A stretch of DNA of 64,000 bases from Hyphomicrobiales bacterium (GTDB lineage Bacteria > Pseudomonadota > Alphaproteobacteria > Rhizobiales > Beijerinckiaceae). Below the pieces are notes generated by a model. The model was not told where the DNA came from, ran no database searches, and saw only the letters and a program-made list of their open reading frames with translations. The translations under genes were made by a program, and so were the position numbers. The stretch covers positions 1 to 64,000 of the forward strand of contig JAQGJX010000103.1 of assembly GCA_028290405.1 (NCBI GenBank), read 5' to 3'. Each line of letters opens with the position of its first letter. The first letter of the stretch is position 1. This document shows positions 50,340-60,811 of this stretch, piece by piece.

Positions 50340-51484
50340 AAGAAACGCTTTACCCCATCCAGTCTGTCAACCGCCGCCAATCCTGCGTCGCGCATCAGCC
50401 GAACCGGCGCGACGTCCAACGCAAACAGACGGTGCATCAGGTCAAAGCTCGCCGCGTTGAACGCAGAATCAAACCGCCGCGCCGTCTGATAGTTCGAGAG
50501 CAGATCTGGCGAACCGACGTCCAGCCCCAGCCGTGCCTGATCCATGATCAGGTCCGCCAACCATCCGGCGTCTCTAAAGCCGAGGTTGAGGCCTTGGCCT
50601 GCTAGCGGATGAACCCGGTGCGCCGCATCTCCCACCAAGGCTAACCGCGGGGCGACGAAGGTGCGCGCCAATTGAAACGCCAGATCGAAGCTTGCAGGCC
50701 CTTCCTCGACTGCGAAAGCGCCGAGTTGGAAACCTGCCCTGCGCTCCATCTCCTGAAGGAATTCGTCCTTCGGCGATGACAGCAGCCGTTGCGCGACGTC
50801 CGTCGGCTCGGTCCAGACCAGGGAAGAGCGGCGGCCACGCAGCGGCAGCAAGGCAAATGGACCGCCGGGAAGAAAGTGCTGCGTGGCGCAGCCCAGGTGA
50901 TCACGCTCGTGCGCGATGGTCGCCACGATGGCTTTTCGCCCATAGGGCCATTTCAGGACGTCGATTCCCGCGGACTTCCTGACCAGAGACCCGGCCCCGT
51001 CAGCGGCGATCACCAGCCTTGCCTGAATGGTTTCGCCGGCATCCGTCTCGACCAGAGCCGCATGGTTCTGATCGGAATATGCGACGATTCGCTGGCTAAA
51101 AATCTCAACCCCCGATGCGGCGGCGCAAGCGGCAAGTTGGGCTTCGAGATCGCGATGGAACACCAAATGGGCGAGAGGACCGCCCGCTGCGGGCTCCGCG
51201 CCGAACTGCAACGATGTGGATCTTACGCAGTCCTCCAGACGCGAGTCCGAGATCTGCATCGTCAATATTGGCGACGCCAAACTCTCAAGTTTGGACCAAG
51301 CGCCAAGATGCTCAAGCATCCGGCGGGGACCCGGCGCCAAAGCTGACGCGCGAAAACCGCCCCGCGGCTGCCCCTTGTGAGGATCAAAGAGCCCCACTCG
51401 GAGCGCGCCCCCGGACAGTCGCCGCAACGCGAGAGCGACGGTAAGGCCCGTGGCGCCGCCGCCGGCGATCGCAATGTCGAACAT
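50285..51484 (-). CDS. UbiH/UbiF-family FAD-dependent hydroxylase
   Basis: Flavin monooxygenase of the ubiquinone-biosynthesis hydroxylase family, 399 residues from the ATG at 51484 ([20 protein letters not shown]). The FAD dinucleotide motif is N-terminal. The second FAD motif is [20 protein letters not shown] (GD-x-A-H-x-x-x-P). [19 protein letters not shown] is the DG motif. Which ring position it hydroxylates (UbiH, UbiF, UbiI or UbiL-type) cannot be told by eye. It is divergent from tesB. Confidence 0.92.
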   Translation of the reverse strand: MFDIAIAGGGATGLTVALALRRLSGGALRVGLFDPHKGQPRGGFRASALAPGPRRMLEHLGAWSKLESLASPILTMQISDSRLEDCVRSTSLQFGAEPAAGGPLAHLVFHRDLEAQLAACAAASGVEIFSQRIVAYSDQNHAALVETDAGETIQARLVIAADGAGSLVRKSAGIDVLKWPYGRKAIVATIAHERDHLGCATQHFLPGGPFALLPLRGRRSSLVWTEPTDVAQRLLSSPKDEFLQEMERRAGFQLGAFAVEEGPASFDLAFQLARTFVAPRLALVGDAAHRVHPLAGQGLNLGFRDAGWLADLIMDQARLGLDVGSPDLLSNYQTARRFDSAFNAASFDLMHRLFALDVAPVRLMRDAGLAAVDRLDGVKRFFQREASGVSPGSPRLFSA

Positions 51485-51651
51485 CGGCTGCAAGTCTCCG
51501 CTCCGCCAGCGCCACCCGGGGCGCTCGCCCCAGTCTCAATTAAGCGAGCGCGGGCTATCTTTCCAGATGACGCAAGGAGGTTGAGACGATCAGGCTGGAC
51601 ATACTAGAAGCGGCTGGGGACGGCGACAGCTCGCCGCGGAAAGGCGCATCA

Positions 51652-52506
51652 ATGGATCTCGTGTCTCTTTTCAGTGTGGCGGGACAGGCTGGCGCGGCGT
51701 TCACCGGCGTGAGCCCGCCCACGACCCGGGGCCGGATCTTCGGCGGCCTGGTGGTCGCCCAAGCGCTTGTCGCCGCTCGGAGAACGGTTGCTGACCGCCC
51801 CATTCACTCGCTTCACGCCTACTTCTTGAGACCTGGCGATCCGCTGCACGATGTCGAATATCGCGTCGAGATGCTGCGGGACGGCGGCAGTTTCTCTGCG
51901 CGGCGTGTGTCAGCCGTTCAAAGTGGTCGAGTGATCTTCGAAATGATGGCGTCATTTCAAGCGTACGAACCAGGGCTGGAGCACTCTTTCTCCAAGCCCG
52001 ACGTCCCCGGGCCCGATGAACTCGAGAGCCTCGAGCGCATTGGAACGAGGCTAGGCGACCAATTACCGGACGGACTTCGCTCCTACTTCGCGCGAAAGGG
52101 ACCGGTTGAGCTTCGCCCCGTCGATATAGCCAGATACGTCTCTGGTCCCGAAGCACGCGCCGCGGAGCCGAAGCAGGCCCTATGGGTGAGATGCGTGGAG
52201 CCCATCCCGCAAGATGAGTGTATGCAGGCGGCTACGCTCGCCTACATTTCCGACATGACGCTTCTTGACTGCGCCCTCGTGGCTCATGGACGAACCGTCT
52301 TTGAGGGCACAGTTCAGGCCGCGAGCATCGACCATGCGATCTGGTTCCTAAGGCCGTTCAATCCAAACGATTGGCACCTGTATTCGCAGGAAAGCCCCGC
52401 GGCCATTTCAGGGCGAGGACTGGCGCGAGGCTCGCTCTTCACCGCCGGTGGCGACTTGGTGGCTTCCATAGTCCAGGAAGGTCTCATTCGTCCGCGCCAT
52501 CCTTGA
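51652..52506 (+). CDS. tesB: acyl-CoA thioesterase II
   Basis: Double-hotdog thioesterase, 284 residues. The N-terminal hotdog has TRGRIFGGLVVAQALVAARR and IHSLHAYFLRPGDPLHDVEY. The C-terminal hotdog has AYISDMTLLDCALVAHG with the catalytic aspartate region, then SIDHAIWFLRPF and the GRGLARGSLFTAGGDLVASI signature. It hydrolyses fatty acyl-CoAs in the cytosol. The following 269-bp gap carries the glnK promoter; an A-T7 run at 52561 could help terminate tesB. Confidence 0.95.
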   Translation: MDLVSLFSVAGQAGAAFTGVSPPTTRGRIFGGLVVAQALVAARRTVADRPIHSLHAYFLRPGDPLHDVEYRVEMLRDGGSFSARRVSAVQSGRVIFEMMASFQAYEPGLEHSFSKPDVPGPDELESLERIGTRLGDQLPDGLRSYFARKGPVELRPVDIARYVSGPEARAAEPKQALWVRCVEPIPQDECMQAATLAYISDMTLLDCALVAHGRTVFEGTVQAASIDHAIWFLRPFNPNDWHLYSQESPAAISGRGLARGSLFTAGGDLVASIVQEGLIRPRHP

Positions 52507-52652
52507 GCGACTGGCCAAAGATGGACAAAACTTAGGCGCCTATGTTTGCGTCGGGCTGCAATTTTTTTGAGCAAAAAAAGAAATTACGTAAGCTTACCTG
52601 CGAAAGAGGCCTGATTCATTCAGGTTTTGCGCCGGTTGCCCCGCAAGCAAAC

Positions 52653-52667
52653 TGGCACGTGCTTTGA
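52653..52667 (+). promoter_or_regulatory. sigma-54 (RpoN) promoter of glnK-amtB
   Basis: TGGCACG-TGCT-TTGA matches the -24/-12 consensus TGGCACG-N4-TTGC except for the last base. It lies 109 bp before the glnK ATG. Nitrogen control of glnK-amtB through NtrC and RpoN is established in proteobacteria. I could not identify an NtrC site with confidence. Confidence 0.75.
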
Positions 52668-53114
<447 letters not shown>

Positions 53115-53146
53115 CACAAGTTTCAACCCTTTCGGGAGTTCACATA

Positions 53147-54637
53147 ATGACCTTGGAATTTGTACGTAAAAAAGGGGTGGGAGCCGCACTGGCGGTGGCC
53201 GCGATCGGCATGGTCGCCATGGCGTCTCAGGCCTTTGCGCAGACCCCCACGCCGCCAGTGCCCAACAAGGGCGACACCGCCTGGATGCTGATCTCTTCGG
53301 TGCTGGTCCTAATGATGTCCATTCCGGGTCTGGCGCTGTTTTATGGCGGTCTTGTCCGCACGAAAAACATGCTCTCGATCCTCACCCAGGTCTTCATGAT
53401 CGTGTCGCTCGTCGGCGTAATCTGGGTGCTCTACGGGTACTCGCTCGCCTTCACGAACGGCGGCAGCCTCAACGATTACGTGGGCGGCTTCTCCAAAGCC
53501 TTCCTGATGGGCGTCACGCCCGAATCCGTCGCCGCCACCTTCTCCAATGGCGTCGTGATCCCTGAGCTGGCCTACATGATCTTCCAGGCGACATTCGCCT
53601 GCATCACGCCGGCTCTCATCGTGGGCGCTTTCGCTGAACGCGTGAAGTTCTCCGCGCTCCTGCTGTTCGTGGCTCTCTGGGTCACCTTCGTCTATTTCCC
53701 CATCGCCCACATGGTCTGGTACTGGGGCGGCCCGGATGCGATCGGCGACGCCGCAAAGGCGCTTGCTGCCGCCACTGACGAAGCGGCCAAGAAGGCGGCT
53801 CAGGTCAAGCTCGACGAAATCAAGGCGGACGCTGGTTTGCTGTTCCAGTGGGGCGCGCTCGACTTCGCTGGCGGCACGGTCGTTCACATCAACGCCGGCA
53901 TCGCCGGTCTGGTGGGCGCGGTCATGATCGGAAAGCGCATCGGTTATCCGCGCGAGATGATGGCTCCCCACTCGCTGACGATGACCATGATCGGCGCCTC
54001 TCTGCTCTGGGTGGGTTGGTTCGGCTTCAACGCCGGCTCCAACCTCGAAGCGAACGGAACCGCCGCTCTGGCCTTCGTGAACACTTTCGTGGCCACGGCA
54101 GCCGCGGCTCTCTCTTGGCTGTTCGCCGAGTGGGGCGCCAAGGGCAAGCCGTCGCTGCTGGGCATGGTGTCTGGCGCGGTTGCGGGTCTTGTCGCCATCA
54201 CCCCAGCCTCCGGATTTGCGGGCCCCATGGGCGCGCTGGTCCTGGGCCTTCTCGCCGGCGTCGTCTGCTTCTTCTTCGTCGCCACGGTGAAGAACAAACT
54301 TGGCTATGACGACTCGCTCGACGTGTTTGGCATCCATTGCGTCGGCGGCATTCTCGGCGCCCTCGCGACGGGCATTCTGGTCAACCAGGCGCTCGGCGGT
54401 GTCGGCATCCCCGACTACGAGAGCAAGCCGGGTGAGTTGGCGGTCGGCGCTTACGAGCTCAGCGCCGCTTTCCTCGCCCAGGTCAAAGCCGTCGCCCTGA
54501 CCATCGTCTGGTCTGGCGTGGGTTCCGCGATCCTCTTCAAGGTCGTTGACCTCGTGATCGGCCTCCGGGTGGCTCCGGATCAGGAGCGCGAAGGTCTCGA
54601 CGTCGCCGAGCATGGCGAGCGCGCTTACAACCTCTGA
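53147..54637 (+). CDS. amtB: ammonium transporter AmtB
   Basis: Trimeric ammonium channel, 496 residues. An N-terminal signal peptide (GVGAALAVAAIGMVAMASQA) precedes eleven hydrophobic helices. The twin pore histidines are in GGTVVHINAGIAGLVGAVM and DVFGIHCVGGILGALATG. A hydrophilic insert rich in Ala/Lys (residues ~200-225) lies in an extracytoplasmic loop. The C-terminal tail VAPDQEREGLDVAEHGERAY is the GlnK-interacting region. A terminator follows 19 bp after the stop. Confidence 0.97.
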   Translation: MTLEFVRKKGVGAALAVAAIGMVAMASQAFAQTPTPPVPNKGDTAWMLISSVLVLMMSIPGLALFYGGLVRTKNMLSILTQVFMIVSLVGVIWVLYGYSLAFTNGGSLNDYVGGFSKAFLMGVTPESVAATFSNGVVIPELAYMIFQATFACITPALIVGAFAERVKFSALLLFVALWVTFVYFPIAHMVWYWGGPDAIGDAAKALAAATDEAAKKAAQVKLDEIKADAGLLFQWGALDFAGGTVVHINAGIAGLVGAVMIGKRIGYPREMMAPHSLTMTMIGASLLWVGWFGFNAGSNLEANGTAALAFVNTFVATAAAALSWLFAEWGAKGKPSLLGMVSGAVAGLVAITPASGFAGPMGALVLGLLAGVVCFFFVATVKNKLGYDDSLDVFGIHCVGGILGALATGILVNQALGGVGIPDYESKPGELAVGAYELSAAFLAQVKAVALTIVWSGVGSAILFKVVDLVIGLRVAPDQEREGLDVAEHGERAYNL

Positions 54638-54656
54638 AGCTGGAACAATGAATGCG

Positions 54657-54687
54657 ACGGCGCCCCTCGCGGGGCGCCGTTTGCGTT
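54657..54687 (+). terminator. intrinsic terminator of glnK-amtB
   Basis: ACGGCGCCCC-TCGC-GGGGCGCCGT is a perfect 10-bp stem with a 4-base loop, followed by TTGCGTTT. The T tract is interrupted but the stem is very stable. Confidence 0.8.
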
Positions 54688-54801
54688 TCAGGGCTCCACA
54701 AGGTTAAACAGCCGTTAACCTGCCCCGGCTAGCTTCGACTCGATGTTCAACAGGCTGCGTCCCGTACCCTGCCGAACGCCGAGGGCCGCGACGGTCAGTT
54801 C

Positions 54802-57327
54802 ATGCGCACCACGACATTCTCCGCCTTTGACCGAATCCCCGACGCGGCGCGCCTCTATATCGCGCGGCGAGCGGCCGAACTTGCCGGGGCCTGCATTGTG
54901 GCGATCGCCATTGCGATCGCGCTCTCGCTGGCGACATGGTCGGCCTACGATCCCAGCCTCAACTACGCCGCGGATGGTTCGGTTCGGAATCTGCTTGGCT
55001 CCCCTGGAGCCCTTCTGGCTGACCTCATCATGCAGATGTGGGGCATCAGCGCTTTGGTGCTGTTCGCGCCGGTCGCCTATTGGGGCTGGCTGCTGCTCAC
55101 CCATCGCAGGCTGGACCGGGTCGTAACCCGTGTGTTCCTTCTGCTCTGCGGCTCGATCTGCGCCGCCGGGCTGGCGTCCCTTCTGCCAGTGACGGACCGT
55201 TGGCCAATGCCCACCGGATTAGGCGGCGTTATTGGCGACGCGGCGCTCGCCCTGCCCCGGCTGATCCTCGGCACGTTCAGCGCAGGCATGGTGGTCGTCG
55301 TCTTGGTGTTTGGCATTTGCACGATCGTTTCGCTCTCAGCCGCATCAAGCTCGGTCGCTCCTCTAGACGAGGCGGAGGATTCAAGGCTCGGGCGGCAAGC
55401 AACCCAGAGCCAGCGCTCCTCCGAGGAAGAAGACGAAGCCGGCGAGCCTTCGCTTGCGCTTGTGTCGCTAGGAGCGGCCGTCCATGCCGCCATCAGCGTC
55501 AAAACGCGACTGAAGCGGTTGCTTGATCGATTCCGCCAAAGCGAACACCCGCGCGCTGTCTCGCCAGCGCCAGCGCGTGATCGCAATGAACTACGCCGCG
55601 AACCCGTGTTCGAGGACCAGTTCGCGCCGCGCTCAAGAGATCAGGCCCCCTCCCCGGTTGCGGCGCCGAGGACCGAACTTGCGCCTCAGCCGGACACGCA
55701 CCGGGTCGTGGAACCCGGCCCCACCCCAATCAAGCCAGGCAAGCGCGCCGTTCGGGAGGCGCAACCCTCGCTTCTCAAGGAGGACGCGTTCGAATTGCCG
55801 CCGCTTGCGCTCCTGACCGAGCCGAAGAAAAGCGCTGTTGGCACGTTGTCGGCGGATTCTCTTGAACAGAACGCCCGCCTGCTCGAAGGCGTGCTCGACG
55901 ACTTCGGCGTCAAGGGCGACATCATCAATGTGCGCCCGGGGCCTGTCGTCACCCTTTACGAACTTGAGCCTGCCCCTGGCATCAAGTCTTCAAGGGTGAT
56001 TGGACTTGCGGACGATATCGCGCGCTCCATGTCGGCGATCTCGGCCCGAGTCGCCGTGGTGCAGGGCCGCAACGCAATCGGGATTGAACTTCCAAACCAG
56101 AGGCGCGAAACCGTGTTTCTGCGCGAGCTCGTCGCGTCGGAAGATTTCGAAAAGACAAAGCACAAACTGGCGATCGCGCTCGGCAAGACGATCGGCGGCG
56201 AACCCGTCATCGTGGATCTGGCGCGTATGCCGCATCTACTGGTCGCGGGCACGACCGGCTCCGGAAAGTCGGTCGCCATCAACACGTTCATTCTGTCGCT
56301 GCTCTACCGGCTGAAGCCCGAAGAATGCAAGTTGATCATGGTCGATCCCAAGATGCTTGAGTTGTCCGTCTACGACGGCATTCCCCATCTGCTGACCCCC
56401 GTCGTCACCGACCCCAAGAAGGCGGTGGTCGCGCTGAAGTGGGCGGTCCGGGAGATGGAAGACCGCTACAAGAAAATGTCAAAAGTCGGCGTCAGGAACA
56501 TCGACGGCTTCAACGCCCGTGTCGCCGAAGCGCAGAGCAAAGGCGAGGTGATCTCACGCACGGTGCAGACAGGCTTCGACCGGCATACCGGCGAGGCCAT
56601 CTACGAACGCGAAGAGATGGTCCTTGCGCCCCTGCCCTACATCGTCGTCATTGTGGATGAGATGGCTGACCTGATGATGGTCGCCGGGAAGGACATTGAA
56701 GGCGCAATCCAGCGCCTGGCGCAGATGGCGCGAGCAGCCGGAATCCATCTCATCATGGCCACCCAGCGCCCTTCGGTGGACGTCATCACCGGCACCATCA
56801 AGGCGAATTTTCCGACGCGCATTTCATTCCAGGTCACCTCGAAAATCGATAGCCGCACGATCCTCGGAGAACAGGGCGCAGAACAACTATTGGGTCAGGG
56901 CGACATGCTCTACATGGCCGGCGGGGGCCGCATCTCACGTGTCCACGGCCCTTTCGTGTCGGACAGCGAGGTTGAGAAGATCGTCGCGCATCTGAAGACT
57001 CAGGGCCATCCGGAGTATCTTGAAGCCATCACCGCCGACGATGGCTTTGATCCAGACGCCGTCGCAGACGCCCTGTCTCCCGGAACGATGGATTCGGAGG
57101 AAGCCGGCGATCTTTACGACCGCGCGGTGGCGATTGTCCTTCGGGATGGCAAGTGCTCGACGAGCTACATACAACGCCGTCTATCGGTCGGCTATAACAA
57201 GGCCGCCTCGCTGGTGGAGCGCATGGAGACCGAGGGAGTCGTAGGACCGGCCAACCATGCGGGCAAGCGAGAGATTCTCGTCGGCGGCGCCGTGGACCGC
57301 GGCGCGTTCGAACTCCGGGAAGACTGA
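54802..57327 (+). CDS. ftsK: DNA translocase FtsK
   Basis: Septal DNA pump that clears chromosome ends and activates XerCD. It is 841 residues. Four transmembrane segments are in the N-terminal ~170 residues, followed by a Pro/Arg-rich linker to about residue 330. The motor has Walker [17 protein letters not shown] near residue 482, [20 protein letters not shown] and [20 protein letters not shown]. The C-terminal gamma winged helix ([20 protein letters not shown]) reads KOPS sequences. Located between amtB and lolA. Confidence 0.97.
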   Translation: MRTTTFSAFDRIPDAARLYIARRAAELAGACIVAIAIAIALSLATWSAYDPSLNYAADGSVRNLLGSPGALLADLIMQMWGISALVLFAPVAYWGWLLLTHRRLDRVVTRVFLLLCGSICAAGLASLLPVTDRWPMPTGLGGVIGDAALALPRLILGTFSAGMVVVVLVFGICTIVSLSAASSSVAPLDEAEDSRLGRQATQSQRSSEEEDEAGEPSLALVSLGAAVHAAISVKTRLKRLLDRFRQSEHPRAVSPAPARDRNELRREPVFEDQFAPRSRDQAPSPVAAPRTELAPQPDTHRVVEPGPTPIKPGKRAVREAQPSLLKEDAFELPPLALLTEPKKSAVGTLSADSLEQNARLLEGVLDDFGVKGDIINVRPGPVVTLYELEPAPGIKSSRVIGLADDIARSMSAISARVAVVQGRNAIGIELPNQRRETVFLRELVASEDFEKTKHKLAIALGKTIGGEPVIVDLARMPHLLVAGTTGSGKSVAINTFILSLLYRLKPEECKLIMVDPKMLELSVYDGIPHLLTPVVTDPKKAVVALKWAVREMEDRYKKMSKVGVRNIDGFNARVAEAQSKGEVISRTVQTGFDRHTGEAIYEREEMVLAPLPYIVVIVDEMADLMMVAGKDIEGAIQRLAQMARAAGIHLIMATQRPSVDVITGTIKANFPTRISFQVTSKIDSRTILGEQGAEQLLGQGDMLYMAGGGRISRVHGPFVSDSEVEKIVAHLKTQGHPEYLEAITADDGFDPDAVADALSPGTMDSEEAGDLYDRAVAIVLRDGKCSTSYIQRRLSVGYNKAASLVERMETEGVVGPANHAGKREILVGGAVDRGAFELRED

Positions 57328-57401
57328 GCACGAACGGGCGCCGAACCTTCGCCACATATGTTGCGTTACATGCGCTGCCGAACTTTGCCGGAGATCCAGG
57401 T

Positions 57402-58091
57402 ATGCTTGATCGAATTGCCCTCGCGCTAGCGGCCGCGGTCGTGTCGCAAGGCTTCGCTTGGGCCCAAGGGGCTCCGATTCAACTGGGCAAACCGGCCGCA
57501 CCGGCCGCTGCCGCCATTCAGAACGCCGCCTCGCCGGCGCGCGTGGCGAGTCCGGACGCGGCGACGGCGGTGCGGCGCGCAAACGCCTTTTTCAACGGAA
57601 TTACGACCTTGGTCGGCGATTTCGTCCAGACGAGCGCCGATGGGCGGCGCGTGAACGGGAAGCTCTACCTTCAGAAGCCAGGCCGCCTCAGGTTCGAATA
57701 CGCGCAGCCTTCTCCGCTCGAAATCGTCGCGGACGGAACCAGCGTCGCCATACGCAACCGCAAGCTCAATACGCAGGACGTTTATTTCATTTCCCAGACG
57801 CCGCTGAAATTCCTGCTCAAGCAGAACCTGGATTTGGCTCGCGACACGAAAATCCTTGATGTCTCCAGCCAGCCCAACGCGACCTCCATCAAGATCGAAG
57901 ACAAGGCTACGTTGGGCGGCACGTCGCGCATTACCCTGACGTTCAGGAACGATGATTTCACTCTGACCAGATGGTCCGTGAACGACCCTCAGGGCAATGA
58001 CACGCATGTTGTCCTGGCGAACATTGACACGAACCAGAAGCCGGATGGATCAATGTTCCGGATCAACTACGAACGTCAGGACAGCAATTAG
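57402..58091 (+). CDS. lolA: LolA-like outer-membrane lipoprotein carrier protein
   Basis: Periplasmic chaperone that ferries lipoproteins to the outer membrane. It is 229 residues with a signal peptide (MLDRIALALAAAVVSQGFAW) and a Pro/Ala-rich spacer. The LolA fold is seen as FFNGITTLVGDFVQTSADGR, GKLYLQKPGRLRFEYAQPSP and LEIVADGTSVAIRNRKLNT. C-terminal RITLTFRNDDFTLTRWSVND completes the half-barrel. It lies 74 bp after ftsK, the usual Rhizobiales order. Confidence 0.93.
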   Translation: MLDRIALALAAAVVSQGFAWAQGAPIQLGKPAAPAAAAIQNAASPARVASPDAATAVRRANAFFNGITTLVGDFVQTSADGRRVNGKLYLQKPGRLRFEYAQPSPLEIVADGTSVAIRNRKLNTQDVYFISQTPLKFLLKQNLDLARDTKILDVSSQPNATSIKIEDKATLGGTSRITLTFRNDDFTLTRWSVNDPQGNDTHVVLANIDTNQKPDGSMFRINYERQDSN

Positions 58092-58162
58092 GCGGCGCTT
58101 CTGTGCGCGCTTGATGCAGCGGAGGAGTCGTGCGAGCACTGGCCCTGAAGCAGGGGTCAGCG

Positions 58163-58972
58163 ATGCGAATAGCGACTTGGAACATCAATTCGGTGCGGCT
58201 GCGGATCGGCCTGGTGGAGCGGTTTCTGGAATCGCATTCGCCAGACGTGCTGTGTCTCCAGGAAATCAAGTGCCGCGAGGCTGAGTTCCCGTCCGCAGCC
58301 TTCAGGAAACTTGGCTATCATCACATCGCGCTGAACGCTCAGAAGGGCTACCACGGGGTAGCGACTATTTCGCGGCTTCCTTTGAGCGCAATCCACGCAC
58401 GTTCCTTCTGCGAAAAGGATGACGCGCGGCACGTGTCTACCCAGGTCATGGCGCCGTCGGGCTCACCGTTCACTATCCATAATTACTATGTGCCCGCCGG
58501 CGGCGACGTCGCGGACCGCGAGGTGAACCCCAAGTTCGCCCACAAGCTTGATTTCCTTGATGAGATGGCGAGTTGGAGCAAGGCGGACCGAATCGCGGAC
58601 GGCGACTCTATCTTGGTGGGAGACCTGAACGTCGCCCCGTTGCAGAACGACGTTTGGAGCCATAAGGCGCTCCTGTCGGTCGTGAGCCACACTCCTGCGG
58701 AAGTCGAGCGCCTGCAGGCGATCCTTGGCGCGGGGCCTTGGTTGGATGCAATCCGCCATTTCCGTCCAGAACCGGAACGCCTGTTCACGTGGTGGAGCTA
58801 TCGCTCCCCGAACTGGCAGGCAGCCGACAAGGGGCGTCGCCTGGATCATGTGTGGCTGAGCCGCTCATTGCAGCCGCTCCTCGCCAAGATGGAGATCGTG
58901 AAGGACGCGCGCAGCTGGGAGCGCCCGTCGGATCACGTTCCGGTCATTGTCGATTTGACTCAGACTTCCTGA
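58163..58972 (+). CDS. xth: exodeoxyribonuclease III / AP endonuclease
   Basis: Base-excision repair nuclease of the endonuclease/exonuclease/phosphatase fold. The ATG at 58163 (MRIATWNINSVRLRIGLVER) gives 269 residues, with AGGGG upstream. Active-site motifs are VLCLQEIKCREAEFP, IHNYYVPAGG, ILVGDLNVAP, RRLDHVWLSRSL and RPSDHVPVIVDL. Its last 29 bp overlap the convergent cyclic-nucleotide-binding gene. Confidence 0.96.
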   Translation: MRIATWNINSVRLRIGLVERFLESHSPDVLCLQEIKCREAEFPSAAFRKLGYHHIALNAQKGYHGVATISRLPLSAIHARSFCEKDDARHVSTQVMAPSGSPFTIHNYYVPAGGDVADREVNPKFAHKLDFLDEMASWSKADRIADGDSILVGDLNVAPLQNDVWSHKALLSVVSHTPAEVERLQAILGAGPWLDAIRHFRPEPERLFTWWSYRSPNWQAADKGRRLDHVWLSRSLQPLLAKMEIVKDARSWERPSDHVPVIVDLTQTS

Positions 58973-59444
58973 AGCCGGGCTTGATCGGTTCCTCTGGACT
59001 GCTGCCGACGTCAAACGTGTGGAGATCCTGAATGAATCCCGAGAGTCGGCGCGTGAGGGCCGCTCTTATGGCGGCGCTGCTGGCCGGGTGTTCCTGAAGC
59101 ACTCGCTTGAAAGCTCCGCGCGCGATGTTCGCGACCGTCACCCGGTCAAGCGCTCTCGCGGTGGCGGGCCGGTCCGTGGCGGTGAATAGAGCGAGTTCGC
59201 CAATCAACGACCCGGTACGCACAATTGCGACAGGGTCGGCATCTGACTCATGCGAATACAAACCGATGTGGCCTGAAAGTACGAAACAGCCGCCATCCGA
59301 TCGATCACCCCGCCGAAAGATGATTGAACCGGCTGGATAGTCCGCGATTTCAGCAGCTACGCCGATCAGCCTCAGGGCATCGGGTTCAAGCGACGCGAAG
59401 AGCGGAATTTGGGAGATTTTGAGGACGTCGTCGACGGTCGCCAT
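58944..59444 (-). CDS. cyclic nucleotide-binding domain protein
   Basis: A 166-residue protein consisting of one Crp-type cNMP-binding domain: KISQIPLFASLEPDALRLIG, then YPAGSIIFRRGDRSDGGCFV and GSLIGELALFTATDRPATA (phosphate-binding cassette). No DNA-binding helix-turn-helix follows, so it is not a complete Crp/Fnr regulator. It may bind a cyclic nucleotide or act by protein contact. It follows the response regulator gene by 6 bp on the same strand, suggesting one unit. Confidence 0.9.
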   Translation of the reverse strand: MATVDDVLKISQIPLFASLEPDALRLIGVAAEIADYPAGSIIFRRGDRSDGGCFVLSGHIGLYSHESDADPVAIVRTGSLIGELALFTATDRPATARALDRVTVANIARGAFKRVLQEHPASSAAIRAALTRRLSGFIQDLHTFDVGSSPEEPIKPGFRKSESNRQ

Positions 59445-59450
59445 GTCAAG

Positions 59451-60137
59451 TCACGGCAGCAGCTTGTAGCCGCCAGCTTCCGTAACGAGAAGCTGCGCAT
59501 TGGCGGGGTCGCGCTCAATTTTCTGTCGTAGGCGGTAAATATGTGTCTCAAGCGTATGAGTGGTCACGTTAGCGTTGTACCCCCATACCTCCCTGAGCAG
59601 CACGTCCCGCGTCACGACGCCGCCATCGGCGCGGTAGAGGAACTTGAGTATCGCGGTCTCTTTTTCCGTGAGACGCAGCTTGCCGCCCTTGTCATGGACC
59701 AAGTGCTTTGAACTCGGTCGGAACGTATAGGCTCCTATGCGAAACAGAGCGTCGTCGCTGGCTTCATGCTGGCGCAGGTGGGCGCGAATTCGCGCCAGCA
59801 ACACAGCAAACCTGAAGGGCTTCAGGACGAAGTCGTTCGCTCCAGCGTCCAAGCCGATGACCGCGTCCGAATCAGCGGTGTGCCCGGTCAAGATGATGAT
59901 AGGATTTTTGAATCCTTCACGGCGCATCAGCCGCACAGCGTCACGCCCGTCCATATCGGGCAAACCCACGTCCATGATCACGAGTTCTGGAGCGTCGGCT
60001 TTGACGGCCGCCAAGGCTTCGGCGGCGTTCCCCACCTCTGAGACTGTGAATTCTTGATGCAGCGTGATCTGCTCGGCCAAAGTCGAGCGCAATTCCTGAT
60101 CATCGTCGGCTATCAGGATCCTGCGTGTTTTGGTCAT
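59451..60137 (-). CDS. OmpR-family response regulator
   Basis: A 228-residue two-component regulator. The ATG at 60137 (MTKTRRILIADDDQELRSTL) has AGGTG upstream; the track's GTG at 60146 is less likely. The receiver has the acidic pocket ADDD, the phosphorylated aspartate in ELVIMDVGLPDMDG, and the switch residues IILTGHT and VLKPF. The C-terminal winged helix ends LETHIYRLRQKIERDPANAQ. No histidine kinase is adjacent in this window. It forms an apparent operon with the cNMP-binding protein. Confidence 0.95.
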   Translation of the reverse strand: MTKTRRILIADDDQELRSTLAEQITLHQEFTVSEVGNAAEALAAVKADAPELVIMDVGLPDMDGRDAVRLMRREGFKNPIIILTGHTADSDAVIGLDAGANDFVLKPFRFAVLLARIRAHLRQHEASDDALFRIGAYTFRPSSKHLVHDKGGKLRLTEKETAILKFLYRADGGVVTRDVLLREVWGYNANVTTHTLETHIYRLRQKIERDPANAQLLVTEAGGYKLLP

Positions 60138-60244
60138 GAATATCACCTAACGATGGCTCTACACGCTTGGGCGCAGGATCAAAGAATCGTCGCTTCGTTC
60201 AAAATGCGCAATCAAAATGCCGTTCTAGCAGAGTCGTGTCCAGC

Positions 60245-60808
60245 ATGCGTTTGAAAACCGGCAACAAACGTGACTGCCCAAGAGGCTTCGCCAACCTTCG
60301 TCTGGTCCGGCCTACGCCCGGCTCCTCGCGTTCGCGCGGATACTTGGCAGCAGGCGGCCTCCATATTCCCTGCGTCATCGGCGCTGGAGGGATCACTCGC
60401 ATTAAGCGCGAAGGCGATGGTTGCACCCCGGCTGCCGTCATGGCGGTATGTACAGGTTACTTCCGCACGGATCGCCTCACGCGACCGAGGGCGCCAGCAC
60501 TTCTGCGCCCCCTTAAACCAGCGGACACTTGGTGCGACGACCCAGGTTCCTTCGCGTACAATCAACGCAGAACCGCTCCGGTCCGCCACAATCATGAGCG
60601 TATGTGGCTGGAGGAGCGCGTCTACGACATCGTGTTTGTGCTGGACTTCAACATCCGCCCAAGGGTGAGAGGACGTGGCAGCGCCATCTTCTTCCATCTC
60701 ACACGCCCGGACCGCAGGCCTACGGCAGGTTGCATCGCAATAGATATTCGTTGGATGAGACGTCTCCTCCCCTTACTGGCGAAGAAGGTCGTCCTGACAG
60801 CAGCCTGA
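60245..60808 (+). CDS. L,D-transpeptidase (YkuD) family protein
   Basis: Peptidoglycan-crosslinking or remodelling enzyme family with a catalytic cysteine. From the ATG at 60245 (MRLKTGNKRDCPRGFANLRL) it is 187 residues. The N-terminal GAGGITRIKREGDGCTPAAV and the catalytic stretch GRGSAIFFHLTRPDRRPTAG followed by CIAI give the histidine and cysteine. No signal peptide is visible with this start. It is convergent with yggS (3-bp gap). Confidence 0.85.
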   Translation: MRLKTGNKRDCPRGFANLRLVRPTPGSSRSRGYLAAGGLHIPCVIGAGGITRIKREGDGCTPAAVMAVCTGYFRTDRLTRPRAPALLRPLKPADTWCDDPGSFAYNQRRTAPVRHNHERMWLEERVYDIVFVLDFNIRPRVRGRGSAIFFHLTRPDRRPTAGCIAIDIRWMRRLLPLLAKKVVLTAA

Positions 60809-60811
60809 CCA

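Noticed and set aside
53309-54613. 434-residue minus-strand ORF
   Set aside because: Antisense shadow of amtB, Asp/Glu/His-rich as expected from complementing a membrane-protein gene.
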